64,000 nucleotides of DNA, from positions 1,054,001 to 1,118,000 of the forward strand of contig OZ219783.1 in the NCBI GenBank assembly GCA_964291305.2. The letters are read 5' to 3'. Below are positions 8,770 through 17,308 of the stretch, in pieces. The notes beneath the pieces are model-generated. The model did no database searches. It saw nothing but the letters and a program-made list of their open reading frames with translations, and was not told where the DNA came from. Each line of letters opens with the position of its first letter. Position 1 is the first letter of the stretch. The translations under genes were made by a program, and so were the position numbers. The DNA is from VXNF01 sp964291305. GTDB taxonomy: Bacteria > Actinomycetota > Acidimicrobiia > Acidimicrobiales > CATQHL01.

Positions 8770-9219
8770 CTATTCGCCGGCGGCGAGTGGTTCGGCGCGT
8801 CCCTCTGCCTGACCGACGCTTCGGGCAAGTTTAATGACGGAGGTGTTGAGTTCTGAGACACGGATCTCTAGGGAGGTTTTGAGTTCGGTGATGCGGGCGT
8901 CGACTGAGGTTTTGAGTTCGGTGATGCGGGCGTCGACTGAGGTTTCGACTGAGCTAATGCGGGTTTCGACTGAGCTGATGCGGGTTTCGACTGAGCTGAT
9001 GCGGGTTTCGACTGAGCTAATGCGGGCGTCGATGATAGAGTCGGTTCGCTGTGCCGATTCTTCGATCTTCCTGTCGATCTTGTCTTCGAGTTCGTTGAAC
9101 CGTTGATCCATCCGCTCGAAGCGCTGGTTCACCTGGCTGAAGCTGGCGCGGTGGCCGCGGTCTAGGTAGAGCGTGAGTACCAGCCCGAAGCTGACGAGAC
9201 TGATGATTGCCTGTTCCAT
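8770..9219 (-). CDS. Small membrane-anchored coiled-coil protein built from internal repeats
   Basis: 149 residues of unknown function. One N-terminal hydrophobic helix (residues 2-17, EQAIISLVSFGLVLTL) is followed by a charged, almost entirely helical chain. Its core is made of 7-residue repeats of the type TRISSVE (four copies) and then 11-residue repeats SVDARITELKT. Heptad periodicity predicts a long coiled coil. At DNA level these are 21-bp and 33-bp tandem repeats (8873-9034). The start is supported by AAAGG upstream of the ATG. The anchored-rod architecture recalls structural or scaffold proteins, but no family is recognised. Confidence 0.65.
   Translation of the reverse strand: MEQAIISLVSFGLVLTLYLDRGHRASFSQVNQRFERMDQRFNELEDKIDRKIEESAQRTDSIIDARISSVETRISSVETRISSVETRISSVETSVDARITELKTSVDARITELKTSLEIRVSELNTSVIKLARSVGQAEGRAEPLAAGE
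8873..9034. repeat. Tandem repeats, 33 bp x2 and 21 bp x4, within the coiled-coil gene
   Basis: Two identical 33-bp units occupy 8873-8905 and 8906-8938. Four 21-bp units occupy 8951-9034; the middle two are identical and the outer two differ at one or a few bases. Both periods are multiples of three, so copy-number change would keep the coiled-coil gene in frame. Confidence 0.85.
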
Positions 9220-9450
9220 GATTGTTCGCCTTTCATGTTAGCCGGCCAAGTCGGTTGCCGAGTCGGCCGGAATGGGTCGCGGGAGGGCCTGACGGCCAAG
9301 TGGCGCTAAGCCAAATAAGTAAAGAGATGAAGGCGTGCGCTAATGCGCCAAGAACTCAGAAGCGGCGGAATGTCCTAACCGAGTCTCAGCTTATCGAGGT
9401 TGCTGGCCGAGTGGGCGGAGGCGCAGGGTCACGATCTGGAAGTGCTGGAT

Positions 9451-10359
9451 TCAGTCTTCGCCGTTGAAGGGTCCGAAGGCCCCAACGGGTAAGCCGCCGA
9501 TGTTGCTGTCAACAACAAAGAGCGACCCCGCCAGTGGCTCTGTCGCCAAGCTTTCCTCGCTCAAGCTGGCACGGGCGCTGGTCACCATCAACTCTGAGTC
9601 GGAGATGAATGCGCAACTTGAGGGCTGACTCACCGGCGCGGTTACTCGCCCGATGATCTGTCCGTCGGGCTTAATTCTCAAAAGACCGGAGCCTCCCCAC
9701 ATGGCCAGCCAGAGACATCCGTCAGTGTCTACCGCCAGCCCGTCGGGCACGCCCGGCTCCGCTGATAGGTCCACGAACCGCTCGGGTGGGCCGACCGCTG
9801 GAATGTCAACATCGAATCTGGCCCGAAATACGCAACGCAGTCCGCTGTCGGCGAGATAGAGCCAGCGGTCGTCGGGGCTCCAGCCGATTCCGTTTGGGAG
9901 GGTGAGTTCGTCCCAATGCGCTAGCACCCGGTTGCCGTCCCACGACCAAAACTGGCCGCAGGACGGTTCGTGGCCGAGCCCGCAACTCCCTACCCAGAGA
10001 CGACCGGCCCGATCGCATTTCGCGTCGTTAAACCGCTGGCCGTCGGGCAACACGACCGTCTCGGAAGTCACAGCATTGGCGGCATTAGCAGTGTTCAAAT
10101 GGACGAGCGATCTGCCCGCGGCCGCCACAAAACCTGCCTGATCTCTTGCCTGCTCCCGCACAGGAACCACCGCGCCGAGAGATGTCATGAGCTGGAGTTG
10201 TTCGTAGCTATGACTTGTGCGGGTACGACTCTCGCTGGAATCCACCGACATCAGCGTTCCGCTCAGCATTTCAATCCAGCATGCACGGCCGCTGCGCTGA
10301 TCCCAGAAGGGAGACTCAGCGACAGCGGAATCGTTCTTAACCCACAGATCTAGCTGCAT
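9451..10359 (-). CDS. SMP-30/gluconolactonase family lactonase
   Basis: Six-bladed beta-propeller metalloenzyme expected to hydrolyse a sugar lactone to the free sugar acid. The start VAESPFWDQRSG places the metal-ligand Glu near residue 15; other family landmarks are RFNDAKCDRAGRLWVG near 107-122, TLPNGIGWSPDDRWLYLADS near 156-175 (Asn ligand) and PDGLAVDTDGCLWLAMWGG near 207-225 (Asp ligand). The 302-residue length is normal. It is the last gene of a minus-strand cluster with a uronate-dehydrogenase-like epimerase and a ManD-type dehydratase, so its natural substrate is probably the aldaro- or aldonolactone made by the neighbouring dehydrogenase. The 231 bases downstream (9220-9450) hold no convincing gene. 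Confidence 0.85.
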   Translation of the reverse strand: MQLDLWVKNDSAVAESPFWDQRSGRACWIEMLSGTLMSVDSSESRTRTSHSYEQLQLMTSLGAVVPVREQARDQAGFVAAAGRSLVHLNTANAANAVTSETVVLPDGQRFNDAKCDRAGRLWVGSCGLGHEPSCGQFWSWDGNRVLAHWDELTLPNGIGWSPDDRWLYLADSGLRCVFRARFDVDIPAVGPPERFVDLSAEPGVPDGLAVDTDGCLWLAMWGGSGLLRIKPDGQIIGRVTAPVSQPSSCAFISDSELMVTSARASLSEESLATEPLAGSLFVVDSNIGGLPVGAFGPFNGED

Positions 10360-10370
10360 GTGCGAACTCT

Positions 10371-11222
10371 TCAGCGATCCCGGAGATGGTCAAGAGTCTT
10401 GCTAGCGGCGTAGCCAAGCAGTCGTCGGGCCTTGTCGCTGCTGATGAGGCTCGTTTGGCCGGAGAGTTCGGCCACGATCGCGCTGGACGGGTGGATCCGG
10501 CTCATCAGCTCGGCAGACGAGACTACGTGCGTCGTGTCCGGAGCCGCCACGTTGCAGATGTGCCACCCTTTCAAGTCGGCTGTGAGTCCGGCGGCGATGG
10601 CCTCGGCAGCCTCCTGCAGGTGCAGCCAGGCCCACAGCTCTTTGCTGGCATCGAACTGACCCGACCGCACCGCCTCGAAACGGGCGACCTTGCGATCGTC
10701 ATCGGCGACGAAAGGGAAGCGGAGTCCGATCACGGTCATGCCGTGGCGGCGAGACATCGTCTGGTAGGTCAACTCATCAGCCAACTTAGACAGCGAATAA
10801 GCGTCCTCGGGAAAGGCGGGATGCTCCTCATCGATCGGTACGTAGCGAGGCGAACGAGACCCCGGTGCCCAGGCCATGCCCAAAACGCTGAGGCTGGAAG
10901 CGGCCACAACCCGCCGGATACCGGCCTTCCCGGCTTCTTCGAGGGTCACAAAGGTCGCCGAGGTGTTGTCTCGGTACACGGTCAGCGGATCGCGTTCGAG
11001 CGGGCTCGGATAGGCGGCTAGATGCACCACAGCTCCGGCGCCGTCGAGGGCTTCACGCATGAACCCAGCATCATCGCAGCGGCCTCTGTGCGCCGCAGTC
11101 ACATGGTTGCTAGCTGGCACCGCCCTGGCGTCGATGGCGATTACCTCGTGGCCGTGGTTCGCCAGGGTGCGCACCGCGGCGGTTCCAATCAGCCCGGCCG
11201 CTCCGGTGACCGCAACCCTCAC
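10371..11222 (-). CDS. NAD-dependent epimerase/dehydratase family, uronate-dehydrogenase-like
   Basis: Extended short-chain dehydrogenase. From GTG 11222 it begins MRVAVTGAAGLIGTAAVRTL, with the G-x-x-G-x-x-G nucleotide loop immediately at the N terminus, and the catalytic Y-x-x-x-K is AYSLSK near residue 144. The open frame extends to 11330, but that adds a non-homologous 36-residue tail lying over the dehydratase gene; the GTG start leaves a gap of only 10 bases. Its length of 283 residues and its neighbours (lactonase, sugar-acid dehydratase) suggest oxidation of a hexuronate to an aldarolactone, but NAD-dependent epimerases are diverse and another sugar is possible. Confidence 0.75.
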   Translation of the reverse strand: MRVAVTGAAGLIGTAAVRTLANHGHEVIAIDARAVPASNHVTAAHRGRCDDAGFMREALDGAGAVVHLAAYPSPLERDPLTVYRDNTSATFVTLEEAGKAGIRRVVAASSLSVLGMAWAPGSRSPRYVPIDEEHPAFPEDAYSLSKLADELTYQTMSRRHGMTVIGLRFPFVADDDRKVARFEAVRSGQFDASKELWAWLHLQEAAEAIAAGLTADLKGWHICNVAAPDTTHVVSSAELMSRIHPSSAIVAELSGQTSLISSDKARRLLGYAASKTLDHLRDR

Positions 11223-11232
11223 GCCGCCAACC

Positions 11233-12483
11233 CTAAGGGCGTTGGACCGTTCCGTCCTTCCGGCGCAGGAGGGCCCAGCGGTCGTGCTGGAGCGGCGGGG
11301 GAACGGGGTACTTTTTCGCCGCTTGCTCATCGAAGCCCACTCCGAGGCCGGGCGCGGAACTCGGTATTAGGTATCCCTGGTCGACTTGGAGCGTTCCCGG
11401 GAACACTTCTCGGACCTGCTCGCCAAAATCCTGGCATTCCTGCACGCCGAAGTTCGGCACGGAGACATCTAGGTGGACGTTGGCCGCGTGCCCTAGCGGC
11501 GAGACATCCGGCGGTCCGTGCGGCGCCAGATTTACCCCGAAGAACTCACAAAACGCCGCAAGCCGTCGGGCTGGCGTGAGTCCGCCGACAGGTGGGATTC
11601 TCACTCGGGCAAAGTCGATGAGGCGCTTTTCCACCAGCGGCACAAAACGCGTCACATCGTCGAACAGCTCGCCCATTGCGAGCGGAGTGGAGGTGCTTTG
11701 GCGCAGCAGGGCAAAGTTCCCCGCATCCTCCGGACTCAGCGGATCCTCCAAGAACTTCAGACCTACCGGCTCGACTCGACGAGCGAACTCCCGAGCATCT
11801 ACCGGGGAGAGACGTTCGTGAACGTCGTGGAGAAGTCCAACTGTGGCGTTGACCCTCGAGCGGATCTCCGCCAGCGCTGCGGGAACCAGACGGAGATATG
11901 CCTCTGGGTCCCACGGTTTGTTGCGTGAGGGAGGGGCTGCAAAGGCATAGGTATCGGTACCGGGAACTTCCAACTGCGCCCGCACGTACAAAAACCCGCG
12001 TTCTATGTAGCCCTCGATGGCGTCCATGAGTTCGGCTATGTCGCTGCCCCCGGCCTGTCCGTAGACCACGGCTCCGGTTCGCATTCGACCGCCGAACAGT
12101 GAATAAAGCGGCGCCCCGGCCAGCTTCCCCTTGATGTCCCAGAGGGCAACGTCGATTCCTGCGAGGGCGTTATTGGCGATAGACCCGCCGCGCCAGTAGC
12201 CGCTGTTGCGCAGCAGTTCAGCAATGTCAGAAATGTCGCCTACATCCCGCCCGACGAGCATCGGCGCCAGATAGTCGCAGATCACCGCATCGGTTGCCCG
12301 AGTCCGCTGCGGATCGGAGGCGCAGCCGTATCCGACGAGTTCAGGCTCTGTCGTCTCGACCTTAACGATCAGGTAAGGCAAACCGCCAGGAGCTGTCTGT
12401 ATCGTCTTGACCGACCGGACCTGGACGCCCGTAGTAGCGGGCCATGGTGCGACCGCAAGCGGCGAGTGATCTGTGCCAGTCAT
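11233..12483 (-). CDS. Enolase-superfamily sugar-acid dehydratase, mannonate dehydratase (ManD/RspA) type
   Basis: Dehydrates a sugar acid to a 2-keto-3-deoxy acid with Mg2+. The barrel ligands are visible: HDVHERL gives Asp220 and His222, LEDPLSP gives Glu246, MGELF gives Glu272, and NLAPHGPPDVSPLGH carries His322. The capping domain includes ALAGIDVALWDIKGK at 107-121. The 416 residues and the D-x-H pair fit the ManD branch (D-mannonate or D-gluconate) rather than mandelate racemase. It sits between the dehydrogenase and the KDG kinase gene, as expected for a route through 2-keto-3-deoxygluconate. Exact substrate specificity in this subgroup cannot be predicted from sequence. Confidence 0.82.
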   Translation of the reverse strand: MTGTDHSPLAVAPWPATTGVQVRSVKTIQTAPGGLPYLIVKVETTEPELVGYGCASDPQRTRATDAVICDYLAPMLVGRDVGDISDIAELLRNSGYWRGGSIANNALAGIDVALWDIKGKLAGAPLYSLFGGRMRTGAVVYGQAGGSDIAELMDAIEGYIERGFLYVRAQLEVPGTDTYAFAAPPSRNKPWDPEAYLRLVPAALAEIRSRVNATVGLLHDVHERLSPVDAREFARRVEPVGLKFLEDPLSPEDAGNFALLRQSTSTPLAMGELFDDVTRFVPLVEKRLIDFARVRIPPVGGLTPARRLAAFCEFFGVNLAPHGPPDVSPLGHAANVHLDVSVPNFGVQECQDFGEQVREVFPGTLQVDQGYLIPSSAPGLGVGFDEQAAKKYPVPPPLQHDRWALLRRKDGTVQRP

Positions 12484-12645
12484 TATTTTATGATTGTAAG
12501 GCTGGCTGGGGGCAGCAAGATCGAAGCAGCAAGATCAGGGCATGTTCCTCGCCGGCATCGCGGAACGACAAGCCAACCCTACTGTCTGTTCCACTGCGCA
12601 TAGCTCCCGTGCGCAGCGTCATTGTGCACCTGTCATATTGTGCAA
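12484..12645. promoter_or_regulatory. Promoter region of the minus-strand dehydratase operon with short direct repeats
   Basis: This 162-base gap lies upstream of the dehydratase gene and downstream of the kinase stop. Two pairs of direct repeats are visible: GCAGCAAGATC at 12512-12522 and 12526-12536, and ATTGTGCA at 12621-12628 and 12637-12644 (period 16). Repeats of this spacing could be regulator half-sites, but no known operator is recognised. Confidence 0.3.
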
Positions 12646-13749
12646 CTAACGCTGGACCCGCGCTCCCGCTCCGCCGATGAGCCTTTCCACCTCGCTGAGA
12701 CGCGCCATGGAGGTGTCCCCCGGGGTGGTCATCGCCAGAGCGCCGTGCGCCGCGCCGTATTCGACGGCTTCATTTATGGACCTTACGTCGAGCAGCGCGT
12801 GGATCAACCCGCTGGCGAAGCTGTCGCCCCCACCCACACGATCCAAGATCTCCAGGTTGGGTCTCGGCGTGGCCGCTACATGTCCCTCACCTCGGCTCCA
12901 GGCGACCGCTCCCCAGTCGTTCAGCGAGGCCGAAGTCACGCCTCGCAGGGTTGTGGCCACGATGCTCAGATTCGGGAAATCGCTCGTCACCTCGTCGATC
13001 ATCCGCTGAAAGTTCGTGGGATCCAGGGCGGTGAGATTCTCGTCTACTCCGCTGACCTCGTAGCCGAGACACGCGGTGAAGTCCTCCTCGTTGCCCAGCA
13101 TGACATCTACTAAGGGTGCCAACGCAGAGTTCACCTGGCGGGCCCGCTCCTTTCCGCCTACCGACGTCCACAGACTGGGCCGGTAGTTCAGGTCGTAGGA
13201 GATCCGCACCCCATGCTCGCGGGCGGTCCGCATGGCTTCCTCTGCGACTTCGGCGGTAGATGTGGACAGGGCGGCGAAAATCCCTCCCGTGTGTAGCCAG
13301 CGGGCGCCGACCTCGCCGAAGATCATCTCCCAGTCGATGTCGCCCGGCCGCAGTTGGCTCACCGCCGTGTGGCCGCGGTCCGAGGCGCCCACCGCGCCCC
13401 GCACGCCGAAACCACGATCGGTGAAGTTCAGCCCGTTGCGAGCAGCGCGGCCACATCCGTCGTCGGCCACCCAGCGCACAAAGTCGACTGCCACGCCGCC
13501 TTGCAGCATCAGGTCCTCCACAAGACGGCCAACGCTGTTATCCACCAAAGCGGTTACCACGGCGGCGCGGCGGCCAAAGCAACGGCGCAAACCGCGCGCC
13601 ACGTTGTACTCCCCGCCGCCCTCCCAAACGGTGAACTGCCGCGTGGTGTGAATCCGAGAAGCGCCAGGGTCGAACCGGAGCATTACCTCGCCCAGCGAGA
13701 CGATGTCGTAAAGGCACGACTTTGAATCACGCAAGCTAAGCGATGTCAT
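12646..13749 (-). CDS. kdgK: PfkB-family sugar kinase, probable 2-keto-3-deoxygluconate kinase
   Basis: Phosphorylates a sugar acid with ATP, most likely 2-keto-3-deoxygluconate to KDPG. Ribokinase-fold signs: N-terminal DIVSLGEVMLRFDPG, the substrate segment WEGGGEYNVARGLRRCFG, and the C-terminal catalytic motif DRVGGGDSFASGLIHALL, whose Asp is the base. ATG 13749 is chosen because GGAAGGAA precedes it; an ATG 45 bases upstream lacks this. The gene faces away from the KDPG aldolase gene across a shared promoter region and lies beside the dehydratase, which supports the KDG assignment. Other 2-keto sugar acids are possible substrates. Confidence 0.82.
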   Translation of the reverse strand: MTSLSLRDSKSCLYDIVSLGEVMLRFDPGASRIHTTRQFTVWEGGGEYNVARGLRRCFGRRAAVVTALVDNSVGRLVEDLMLQGGVAVDFVRWVADDGCGRAARNGLNFTDRGFGVRGAVGASDRGHTAVSQLRPGDIDWEMIFGEVGARWLHTGGIFAALSTSTAEVAEEAMRTAREHGVRISYDLNYRPSLWTSVGGKERARQVNSALAPLVDVMLGNEEDFTACLGYEVSGVDENLTALDPTNFQRMIDEVTSDFPNLSIVATTLRGVTSASLNDWGAVAWSRGEGHVAATPRPNLEILDRVGGGDSFASGLIHALLDVRSINEAVEYGAAHGALAMTTPGDTSMARLSEVERLIGGAGARVQR

Positions 13750-13848
13750 AGTCCCGTTCCTTCCATGTTCCAGATCCTTTGGGTCGCTGACCAACTGGCA
13801 CCGAACTCAAGGGCGCATTCGGCGAGGCGCTAGGCGCAATCATAAGTT

Positions 13849-13859
13849 CTCTCCGAGAG
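13849..13859. promoter_or_regulatory. Short palindrome in the divergent kdgK/eda intergenic region
   Basis: CTCTC-C-GAGAG in the roughly 190-base region between the divergent kinase and aldolase starts. Both transcripts must begin here, so a shared operator is plausible. The palindrome is short and could be chance. The surrounding bases are AT-richer than the flanking genes, as expected for promoters. Confidence 0.3.
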
Positions 13860-13942
13860 TTAGAATCAGTAGCTCACTACCAGTAACAGAGCATAAAAAT
13901 GAGGTCAAACTTGGCGTGCTGGGGCTATGAGTTAGGCGAAAG

Positions 13943-14611
13943 TTGCGGCGGTTCGTGAGCGTCATAGACACCATTACAGCTTTAGGAGTGGTGCCAGTGG
14001 TCACCCTGGCCGACCCCGCTCAAGCGCCAAGCCTGGGGCGGGCACTCTGCGAAGGAAACCTGCCGTGCGTCGAAGTCACTTACCGGACGCAAGCAGCTAG
14101 CGCTTCGATCCACGCCCTACACCAACTCGGCGACTGCCTTGTCGGCGCTGGGTCCGTGACGACGCCCGCAGCGGTGGAGGCGGCGGCAGAGTCGGGGGCT
14201 AGTTTCATCGTTACGCCGGGCCTTTCCCAAGCGGTTCTCGACGAATCCCAAGCGCTCGGACTCCCCGTTATTCCGGGGGTTGCGACGCCAACGGAGATCA
14301 TCGCTGCGCTTGACGCAGGGGTGTCGACGGTGAAGGTCTTCCCGTCGGGCACGCTCGGCGGCATCAAATACCTCTCGGCAATTCTGGCACCCTTTCCCGG
14401 TCTACGGGTCATGCCAACCGGCGGCATCAGTCCCGAGAACCTCCACGAGTATTTTCAACTCGAGGCCACCTTCGCCGTCGGCGGAACCTGGCTCGCCCCG
14501 CCTGCGGAAGTCGCGGCAGGTGACTGGCCTAGCGTCACAGCCAGGGCGCAAGACGCCGTGCGAAGGGTGCAACTGGCGCGGGAAGCCAGAGGCAACTTGG
14601 CGAAGTCCTGA
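13943..14611 (+). CDS. eda: KDPG aldolase (2-dehydro-3-deoxyphosphogluconate aldolase)
   Basis: Class I aldolase cleaving KDPG to pyruvate and glyceraldehyde-3-phosphate, the last step of the Entner-Doudoroff route. The TIM-barrel landmarks are present: CVEVTYRT at 42-49 (catalytic Glu44, Arg48), GAGSVTT near 68-74, VTPGLS near 90-95, and the Schiff-base lysine in KVFPSGTLGG (Lys131), followed by MPTGGIS. The 222-residue length is normal. The TTG at 13943 is the first start; GTG 13955 is a close alternative. It completes the sugar-acid pathway begun by the minus-strand genes and is divergent from the kinase. Confidence 0.9.
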   Translation: MRRFVSVIDTITALGVVPVVTLADPAQAPSLGRALCEGNLPCVEVTYRTQAASASIHALHQLGDCLVGAGSVTTPAAVEAAAESGASFIVTPGLSQAVLDESQALGLPVIPGVATPTEIIAALDAGVSTVKVFPSGTLGGIKYLSAILAPFPGLRVMPTGGISPENLHEYFQLEATFAVGGTWLAPPAEVAAGDWPSVTARAQDAVRRVQLAREARGNLAKS

Positions 14612-14694
14612 CACATAACATCACTCTTGACTGCCTAGCAAGCAAACGAGGTAATCCCCCAATATCTCGGTTGGCGGAAGGTAGCCTCAGCGCA

Positions 14695-15627
14695 ATGTTC
14701 CCGTTGTCGTCGCCTGCTGTGGGTACCCCGCGCTTTGGCCGCGTGGTCACCGCCATGGTCACGCCGTTCACCCCCGAAGGAGCCCTAGACCTCGACGGAG
14801 CGGCCGAGTTGGCTCGCTGGCTGGTGGCCTGCGGTAACGAGGGGCTAGTCGTAGCGGGCACTACCGGCGAGTCACCTACCCTCAGCCATGACGAGCAGAT
14901 ACAGCTGATTGCCACGGTGGTCGAGGCCGTCGAGGTGCCGATCCTGGCTGGTGCGGGCAGCAACGACACCGAGGCGGCCATCGAACTAACCCAGCGGGCC
15001 ACCGCCGCTGGTGCTGCCGGCATCCTCTCGGTCGCTCCTTACTACAACCGCCCCCCGCAGGCCGGCCTTTACTCCCACTTTCGCGCCATCGCTGAGGCCA
15101 CGCACCTGCCGGTGATTATCTACGACATCCCTGGGCGCACCGGCCGCAAGGTAGACACCGCCACGCTGCTGTCGCTGGCGCATGACATGGAGAACATGGC
15201 CGGCCTTAAAGATGCCGCCGGCGACCCTGTTGAGACCGGTCGGCTGATCGCCGCGGCCCCCGAAGGCTACGAGGTCTACAGCGGTGACGACGCCTTGACC
15301 TTGCCGCTGCTGGCGGTGGGAGCAGTCGGCGTGATTGGTGTGGCCACTCACTGGACCGCAGCCGAGCACTTGGACCTCTTCGAAGCCTGGGAGCGCGGCG
15401 ATACTGTGACGGCTCGGGAGATCAACGCGGCGCTGGGCCCCTCGTTCGATTACGAAACCGGGATCATCGCGCCCAACCCCATCCCAACCAAGGCGCTCCT
15501 GCGGGTACTGGGCCGTCCTGGCGGGCCTTGTAGGCCGCCGATGGATGCTGAGCCGCCAGGGCTGACCGACGACGCCAAAACAGTACTGGCGACGACCCGC
15601 CTGGGCCGGGAACTCGGCTTTGGCTGA
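14695..15627 (+). CDS. dapA: 4-hydroxy-tetrahydrodipicolinate synthase
   Basis: Condenses pyruvate with aspartate semialdehyde in lysine and diaminopimelate synthesis. TIM-barrel motifs: TTGES near 56-60, YYNRPPQAGLYSHF near 116-129, YDIPGRTG with the catalytic Tyr143, and the Schiff-base lysine in AGLKDAAGD (Lys172). ATG 14695 is preferred over TTG 14671 because GGAAGG at 14676-14681 is upstream and homologues begin near here. It overlaps the RNase J gene by 8 bases, a pairing common in actinobacteria. It follows a KDPG aldolase gene, but the intact DapA motif set favours the lysine pathway over sugar-acid catabolism. Confidence 0.9.
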   Translation: MFPLSSPAVGTPRFGRVVTAMVTPFTPEGALDLDGAAELARWLVACGNEGLVVAGTTGESPTLSHDEQIQLIATVVEAVEVPILAGAGSNDTEAAIELTQRATAAGAAGILSVAPYYNRPPQAGLYSHFRAIAEATHLPVIIYDIPGRTGRKVDTATLLSLAHDMENMAGLKDAAGDPVETGRLIAAAPEGYEVYSGDDALTLPLLAVGAVGVIGVATHWTAAEHLDLFEAWERGDTVTAREINAALGPSFDYETGIIAPNPIPTKALLRVLGRPGGPCRPPMDAEPPGLTDDAKTVLATTRLGRELGFG

Positions 15628-17290
15628 GGCTGTCCGGGTCACCTTCCTCGGAGGCCTCGGCGACATCGGCCGCAACTGCGCGGCTATCGAGACCAAAGAT
15701 GCGCTGCTGCTGCTGGACTGTGGGCAGATGTTCGCCGGCGAGGACCGTCCCGGGGTGGACTCGATCTTGCCAGATCTGGCCTATGTCTTTGAACGGTCTC
15801 ACAAGCTTGTCGGCTGCATTGCCACCCATGGTCACGAGGATCACGTGGGGGCGCTGGGCCACCTGTTTGCCCAGGTCTCCTGCGATATCTACGGCACGCC
15901 CTTCACCTTAGGGCTGGCGCGGCGTCGAATAGTCGAGTCGGGCTACGGCGAGCGGGCTCGGCTCATCCCGGTGGCCGACGGCGAGACGGTGCAAATAGGG
16001 CCATTCGCCTGTGAGTTTGTGCCGGTAACCCACTCGGTGCCGGGAGGGGTCATTAGCGCCATCGACACCCCGCAGGGCGTGCTGCTGCACTCCTGCGACT
16101 TCAAGCTGGACTTCTTCCCCGTGGACGGCCGACGCACCGACCTGGCTCGCATCGGCGCTATCTCGGGGGATCCGGGAGTGCGCTTGCTGCTGGCCGATTC
16201 CACCAACGCCGAGCTGCCGGGCAGCTCGCGCTCCGAGAGCGACATCGGCCCGGCGCTAGCCGGCGTGTTCGCCGCCAACGCCGGTCGGCGCATCGTGACG
16301 GCCTGCTTCGCTAGCCATCTACATCGGGTGCAGCAGATCATCGGCGCGGCGATTGCCACTGGCCGGCGCGTGGCCACTCTGGGACTCTCGATGAAGAAGA
16401 ACGTGGCACTTGGCCGGGAGCTGGGCCTGCTGAAGGCCCCCGACAGCACCTTTGTAGACATTGCTGAGACCACGGCCATGGAGCCCGGCGAGTTATGCGT
16501 GATCTCCACCGGGTCGCAGGCCGAGGAGCGCTCCTCGCTGGCGTCGGCGGCATCCGGCGACAGCCGCTGGATCCAAATCGGCTCCAGCGACACCGTGGTG
16601 CTGAGTTCAAACCCCATCCCCGGCAACGAGTTCCGCGTCAGCAGCATGATCAACCACCTCATCGAGCGGGGTGCTCGAGTGGTGCACTCTGGAGAGATCG
16701 AGATCCACACCTCTGGCCACGGCCGCCAGGACGAGTTGGCCGCGCTGCACCAGGCAGCCTCACCGGAGTGGTTCGCGCCGGTGCATGGGGAGCTGCGTCA
16801 TCTGCGAGCTCACGCCGCTCTGGCGCGCCGGCTAGGAATGCCGGCTGAGCGGGTTCTAGTAGCTCGCGACGGCGACCAGTTAGTGCTAAACGACGAGGGC
16901 CTGCGGCTAGAGCCAGGGGTCTGCGCCGGCGATCACGTTCTGGTGCACGGGCCGTTCAGCGGGCCCGACCGGGGGGTTCTGCAAGAGCGGATGATCCTGG
17001 GGAATCAGGGAGTGCTGATCGCCACGGTGGTCTTAAGCTCTGCCGAGAACGCCCTGTTGGGGGTTCCCTCGGTCACTAGCCGAGGCTGGCTGGACGAGCC
17101 CGACGCAGACCTCATTGAGGAGGAGATCGAAGCTGAACTGGCCAAAGCGGTCGCGGAACTCCTGCGCTCCGAGGCCGACGCCGAGCCCGACAGCGTGCGC
17201 CGGGTTGTACGCCGCACGGCGGGCACCCTGGTGGCTAACCGCTCCCAACGTCGCCCCATGATTGTGCCCATGGTGGTGACCCTGGACTAG
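15620..17290 (+). CDS. rnj: Ribonuclease J
   Basis: Metallo-beta-lactamase/beta-CASP ribonuclease with 5'-3' exonuclease and endonuclease activity in mRNA decay and rRNA maturation. The zinc motif THGHEDH is at 69-75, LADSTNAE near 192-199 is the conserved Asp region, ACFASHLHRVQQ is a beta-CASP motif, and HTSGHGRQDEL and PVHGELRHL give the late histidine motifs. The 556 residues fit the bacterial RNase J length. The TTG start at 15620 lies within the last codons of dapA, implying coupled translation. Confidence 0.92.
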   Translation: MAEAVRVTFLGGLGDIGRNCAAIETKDALLLLDCGQMFAGEDRPGVDSILPDLAYVFERSHKLVGCIATHGHEDHVGALGHLFAQVSCDIYGTPFTLGLARRRIVESGYGERARLIPVADGETVQIGPFACEFVPVTHSVPGGVISAIDTPQGVLLHSCDFKLDFFPVDGRRTDLARIGAISGDPGVRLLLADSTNAELPGSSRSESDIGPALAGVFAANAGRRIVTACFASHLHRVQQIIGAAIATGRRVATLGLSMKKNVALGRELGLLKAPDSTFVDIAETTAMEPGELCVISTGSQAEERSSLASAASGDSRWIQIGSSDTVVLSSNPIPGNEFRVSSMINHLIERGARVVHSGEIEIHTSGHGRQDELAALHQAASPEWFAPVHGELRHLRAHAALARRLGMPAERVLVARDGDQLVLNDEGLRLEPGVCAGDHVLVHGPFSGPDRGVLQERMILGNQGVLIATVVLSSAENALLGVPSVTSRGWLDEPDADLIEEEIEAELAKAVAELLRSEADAEPDSVRRVVRRTAGTLVANRSQRRPMIVPMVVTLD

Positions 17291-17308
17291 GGCTCCCCAG
17301 GGTCTAGG

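Noticed and set aside
8873..9034. CRISPR-like array
   Set aside because: The repeats are directly adjacent without unique spacers and encode a periodic coiled coil.
9378..9472. Plus-strand fragment reading LLAEWAEAQGHDLEVLDSVF
   Set aside because: It looks protein-like but is short, has no start signal and overlaps the lactonase gene end. A gene remnant is possible but cannot be supported.
17291..17308. Terminator between rnj and the convergent SDR gene
   Set aside because: Only 18 bases separate the stops and no stem with T-run can be drawn.
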